A stretch of DNA of 64,000 bases from Bacteroidota bacterium (GTDB taxonomy: Bacteria; Bacteroidota; Bacteroidia; Sphingobacteriales; Sphingobacteriaceae). The notes below the pieces were generated by a model. That model did no database searches. It was not told the origin of the DNA and was given only the letters and a program-made list of their open reading frames with translations. The stretch is from positions 1 through 64,000 of the forward strand of contig JAEYZM010000022.1 in NCBI GenBank assembly GCA_023427985.1. Direction: 5' to 3'. The translations under genes were made by a program, and so were the position numbers. This document shows positions 61,649 to 64,000 of the stretch, in pieces (position 1 is the first letter of the stretch; each line of letters starts with the position of its first letter).

Positions 61649-63037
61649 ATGCACTCTACAAAGTTCCTATCAAGACTTCTAATTTGTACATTTCTATTTA
61701 TAAATTCTCAAATATGTTTTGCGCAGCAAAACAAAGATTCAGTTTTTATTCGTTCTATCTACGATCAAGCATTAACGAATTCCGATTGTTATAATGTATT
61801 GAGGTATTTGTGTAAGGATATTGGTCCTCGATTGAGTGGTTCTGAAAATGCTGCGAGGGCGGTGAAGTATATGGAGCAGGTGATGAAGCAGTATAATTTT
61901 GATCGTGTGTATTTACAAGAGGTGATGGTGCCTAATTGGAAGAGATTGGGAGAGGCTAAAGCGAATATTATATCCGATAAAAAAATTCCTGTACAAATTT
62001 GTGCATTGGGTGGATCGGTTGCAACTCCTTCAAAAGGAATTACTGCTGAGGTAATTGAAGTGCAAAATTTTGAAGAGCTTGAAAAATTAGGGGAAGAAAA
62101 AATCAAGGGCAAAATAGTTTTTTTTAACAGGCCGATGGAACCTAAACACATTACTACTTTCAGAGCATATGGTGGGGCTGTAAATCAAAGAGGTAGTGGT
62201 GCAAGTATGGCTGCAAAATACGGAGCTCTTGCAAGTATCACGCGTTCTATGTCTTTGAAGAACGATGAACATCCGCATACCGGTGCCATGCGATATGAAG
62301 AAGGTGTTACTAAAATTCCTGCTGCTGCAATTTCAACTAAGGATGCCGATTTGTTAAGTGCGGCGATAAAGAAGGGCAATGCAAAATTATTTGTTCAGTT
62401 TAATTGTGAAACTCAGCCCGATGTTCTTTCATACAATGTGATTGGAGAAATTAAAGGAACTGAATTTCCTGATGAAATAATTACAGTTGGAGGGCATTTA
62501 GATTCTTGGGATTTGGGTGAAGGGGCGCATGACGATGGTGCAGGTTGTGTGCAATCGGTAGAAGTATTAAGAATCTTTAAAAATTTAAATTACAAACCTA
62601 AACGTACCATTCGTGCGGTGATGTTTATGAACGAAGAAAATGGTTTGCGTGGTGGATTGAAATATTTGGAAGAGGCAGAACGATTAAAAGAAAAACATGT
62701 AGCTGCTATTGAATCGGATGCGGGTGGATTTACACCAAGAGGATTTGATATTGATGCAGAAGATGCAAGTATTCAAAAGATAAAATCATGGTCGAACTTA
62801 TTAGCACCTTATGATTTGAATCAAATTAGTAAAGGTGGAAGTGGTGCCGACATTGGTCCTTTGAAAAAATTGGGTGGTGTTACCTTGATTGGTTATAGAC
62901 CCGATTCGCAAAGGTATTTCGATGTTCACCATGCAGAAACGGATGTCTTTGAGTCGGTAAGTAAGCGCGAGTTAGAATTGGGAGCAGCTTCTATGGCTGC
63001 CTTGATTTATCTCTTGGATCAATACGGAACTAAATAA
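61649..63037 (+). CDS. Secreted M28 family metallopeptidase
   Basis: A 462-residue exported zinc aminopeptidase. Signal peptide residues 1-25 (ending ICFAQ), a protease-associated (PA)-like insert at about 125-245 (KIVFFNRPME), then the M28 core with metal ligands in GGHLDSWDLGEGAHDDGAG near 282-300 (His, Asp), MNEENGLRGG near 331 (Glu), ESDAGGF near 360 and the final His in DVHHAETDVFE near 430. All zinc ligands are present. It likely degrades peptides in the periplasm or outside. It precedes an M20 amidohydrolase by 60 bp. Confidence 0.93.
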   Translation: MHSTKFLSRLLICTFLFINSQICFAQQNKDSVFIRSIYDQALTNSDCYNVLRYLCKDIGPRLSGSENAARAVKYMEQVMKQYNFDRVYLQEVMVPNWKRLGEAKANIISDKKIPVQICALGGSVATPSKGITAEVIEVQNFEELEKLGEEKIKGKIVFFNRPMEPKHITTFRAYGGAVNQRGSGASMAAKYGALASITRSMSLKNDEHPHTGAMRYEEGVTKIPAAAISTKDADLLSAAIKKGNAKLFVQFNCETQPDVLSYNVIGEIKGTEFPDEIITVGGHLDSWDLGEGAHDDGAGCVQSVEVLRIFKNLNYKPKRTIRAVMFMNEENGLRGGLKYLEEAERLKEKHVAAIESDAGGFTPRGFDIDAEDASIQKIKSWSNLLAPYDLNQISKGGSGADIGPLKKLGGVTLIGYRPDSQRYFDVHHAETDVFESVSKRELELGAASMAALIYLLDQYGTK

Positions 63038-63097
63038 AAATTATCGGATATTTGATTGGATGTTAGAACGCTTCTACATCGGCATAAATAAATCAAT

Positions 63098-64000
63098 ATG
63101 TTATTAGAGAAAATAAAAATGTTAAGTGAAAAATATTTTGTGGAGACACAAGGATATAGACATCACTTGCATTCAAATCCAGAATTATCTTTTCAGGAAT
63201 TTGAAACATCGAAATACATACAGGAACAATTAAAGTCGATGGGTATACCTTTCGAGATCAAAGCAAATACAGGGATTGTAGCGCTTTTGAAGGGAAAGAA
63301 TGCCGATAAAAAAACGGTGGCCTTGCGTGCCGATATTGATGCATTGCCGATACAAGAAACAAATGAGGTTTCGTACAAATCGAAAAATGCGGGAGTGATG
63401 CATGCATGCGGACACGATGTGCATACATCATCTTTATTGACCGCATTAAAAATTTTAAATGAATTAAAAGATTCATTCGATGGAACCGTGAAAGGAATTT
63501 TTCAGCCAGCGGAAGAAAAATTACCCGGTGGTGCAAGTATCATGATTAAAGAAGGAGCTCTCGAAAACCCACGTCCAGCAAGCATTGTAGGGCAACATGT
63601 GATGCCATTGATTGAATGTGGTAAGGTTGGATTTAGGTCGGGAAAATATATGGCGAGTACCGATGAGTTGTACATCAAAGTGATTGGGAAAGGTGGACAC
63701 GGTGCTATGCCGCATCTGAATATCGATCCGGTATTGATTGCATCGCATATGATTGTTGCCTTGCAACAGGTTGTTAGTAGGTCGGCCGATCCTAAAATGC
63801 CGAGTGTATTATCATTTGGAAAAGTGATTGCAAACGGAGCAACGAATGTAATTCCAAACGAAGTTTATATAGAAGGAACCTTTAGAACATTGGATGAAGA
63901 TTGGCGTGCAAAAGCGCATGAAATTATGAGTTCTATGGCAAAAGGGTTGGTAGAAAGTATGGGTGGTAAATTGGAATTTGAGATCAGAAAAGGATATCCA
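63098..64000 (+). CDS. M20 family amidohydrolase (partial, runs off the window)
   Basis: The first 301 codons of a metal-dependent amidohydrolase/aminoacylase-type M20D protein; the 3' end lies beyond the window. No signal peptide, so it is cytoplasmic. Motifs: RHHLHSNPELSFQE at 21-34, ALRADIDALPIQE near 76, the metal-binding HACGHDVHT near 105, PAEE near 139 with catalytic Glu, and the dimerisation domain starting GKGGHGAMPH near 200. Family members cleave N-acyl amino acids or peptides such as hippurate. Start codon ATG at 63098; an internal ATG seven codons later is possible. It may be co-transcribed with the M28 gene. Confidence 0.92.
   Translation, partial: MLLEKIKMLSEKYFVETQGYRHHLHSNPELSFQEFETSKYIQEQLKSMGIPFEIKANTGIVALLKGKNADKKTVALRADIDALPIQETNEVSYKSKNAGVMHACGHDVHTSSLLTALKILNELKDSFDGTVKGIFQPAEEKLPGGASIMIKEGALENPRPASIVGQHVMPLIECGKVGFRSGKYMASTDELYIKVIGKGGHGAMPHLNIDPVLIASHMIVALQQVVSRSADPKMPSVLSFGKVIANGATNVIPNEVYIEGTFRTLDEDWRAKAHEIMSSMAKGLVESMGGKLEFEIRKGYP

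Noticed and set aside
1..64000. tRNA, rRNA or CRISPR arrays
   Set aside because: I found no T-loop/acceptor pattern, rRNA-like sequence or regularly spaced direct repeats; all gaps between genes are shorter than about 250 bp.
1..64000. Phage, insertion sequence or conjugative genes
   Set aside because: No integrase, transposase, capsid, relaxase or similar protein is encoded; every sizeable frame belongs to a housekeeping, metabolic or surface family.

Overview
The window is an ordinary stretch of chromosome from a low-GC member of the Bacteroidota. I estimate 35-37 % G+C by eye. Lineage markers are gldD and gldE, three proteins with type IX secretion (T9SS) C-terminal sorting domains, an IPExxxVDY-family gene beside pyk and acpP, DUF4920 and Omp28-type proteins, a 29-residue AURKAIP1/COX24-like (bS22/mS38-type) ribosomal microprotein, near absence of Shine-Dalgarno sequences, and several promoters of the Bacteroidota type (TTTG, 16-20 nt, TAnnTTTG). 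I cannot name the family or genus. I see no rRNA, tRNA, CRISPR array, prophage, transposase or plasmid gene, and no gene-free stretch longer than about 250 bp.

Layout. 0-5.7 kb (minus): class II ribonucleotide reductase, pyruvate kinase, IPExxxVDY protein. 5.8-11.9 kb (plus): acpP-fabF-rnc-acyltransferase-EamA transporter, then yicC-gmk-nadD. 11.9-13.3 kb (minus): two tandem glucosaminidase-LysM proteins, diverging from a TlpA-like lipid-facing or periplasmic protein that lacks its thioredoxin domain. 14.3-21.9 kb (minus): a tightly packed run mfd - small protein - cyclophilin - exonuclease III - hutI - hutG. 22-30 kb (minus): a nicotinamide riboside uptake and phosphorylation pair (pnuC and a NadR-type kinase), a LamG T9SS protein, carB without its allosteric domain, hpt, DUF4920 lipoprotein and radA. 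30-33.7 kb: a large secreted protein that seems C-terminally cut, a SirB1-like protein and a degenerate methyltransferase-like protein. 33.7-38.2 kb (minus): epimerase - tryptophan dioxygenase - alanine dehydrogenase - aminopeptidase P. 38.3-46.1 kb: an arginase-fold protein with a damaged metal site, then a six-gene minus-strand run rhodanese - GNAT - fabD - tsaE - AsmA-like - hybrid histidine kinase. 46.1-48.8 kb (plus): amino-acid permease and serine hydrolase.

48.8-54.9 kb is the most unusual accessory region: a secreted Cys-containing T9SS protein diverges from an Omp28-type T9SS protein with a CxxC motif, followed by a TlpA-like thiol reductase, a DUF6029 barrel-like protein and a second Omp28-type CxxC lipoprotein. 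This looks like a cell-surface thiol-redox locus. 54.9-58.4 kb (minus): mutY-ssb-gldE-gldD, the conserved gliding/T9SS-associated block. 58.6-61.5 kb (plus): HU - TPR protein - ribosomal microprotein - rng. The window ends with an M28 peptidase and the 5' part of an M20 amidohydrolase.

The genes cover DNA precursor supply and repair, fatty-acid synthesis, NAD salvage and synthesis, catabolism of histidine, tryptophan, alanine and peptides, and surface protein export, as expected of an aerobic, protein-consuming aquatic or soil Bacteroidota. Start codons were re-chosen where a promoter, overlap or conserved N-terminus argued for it.
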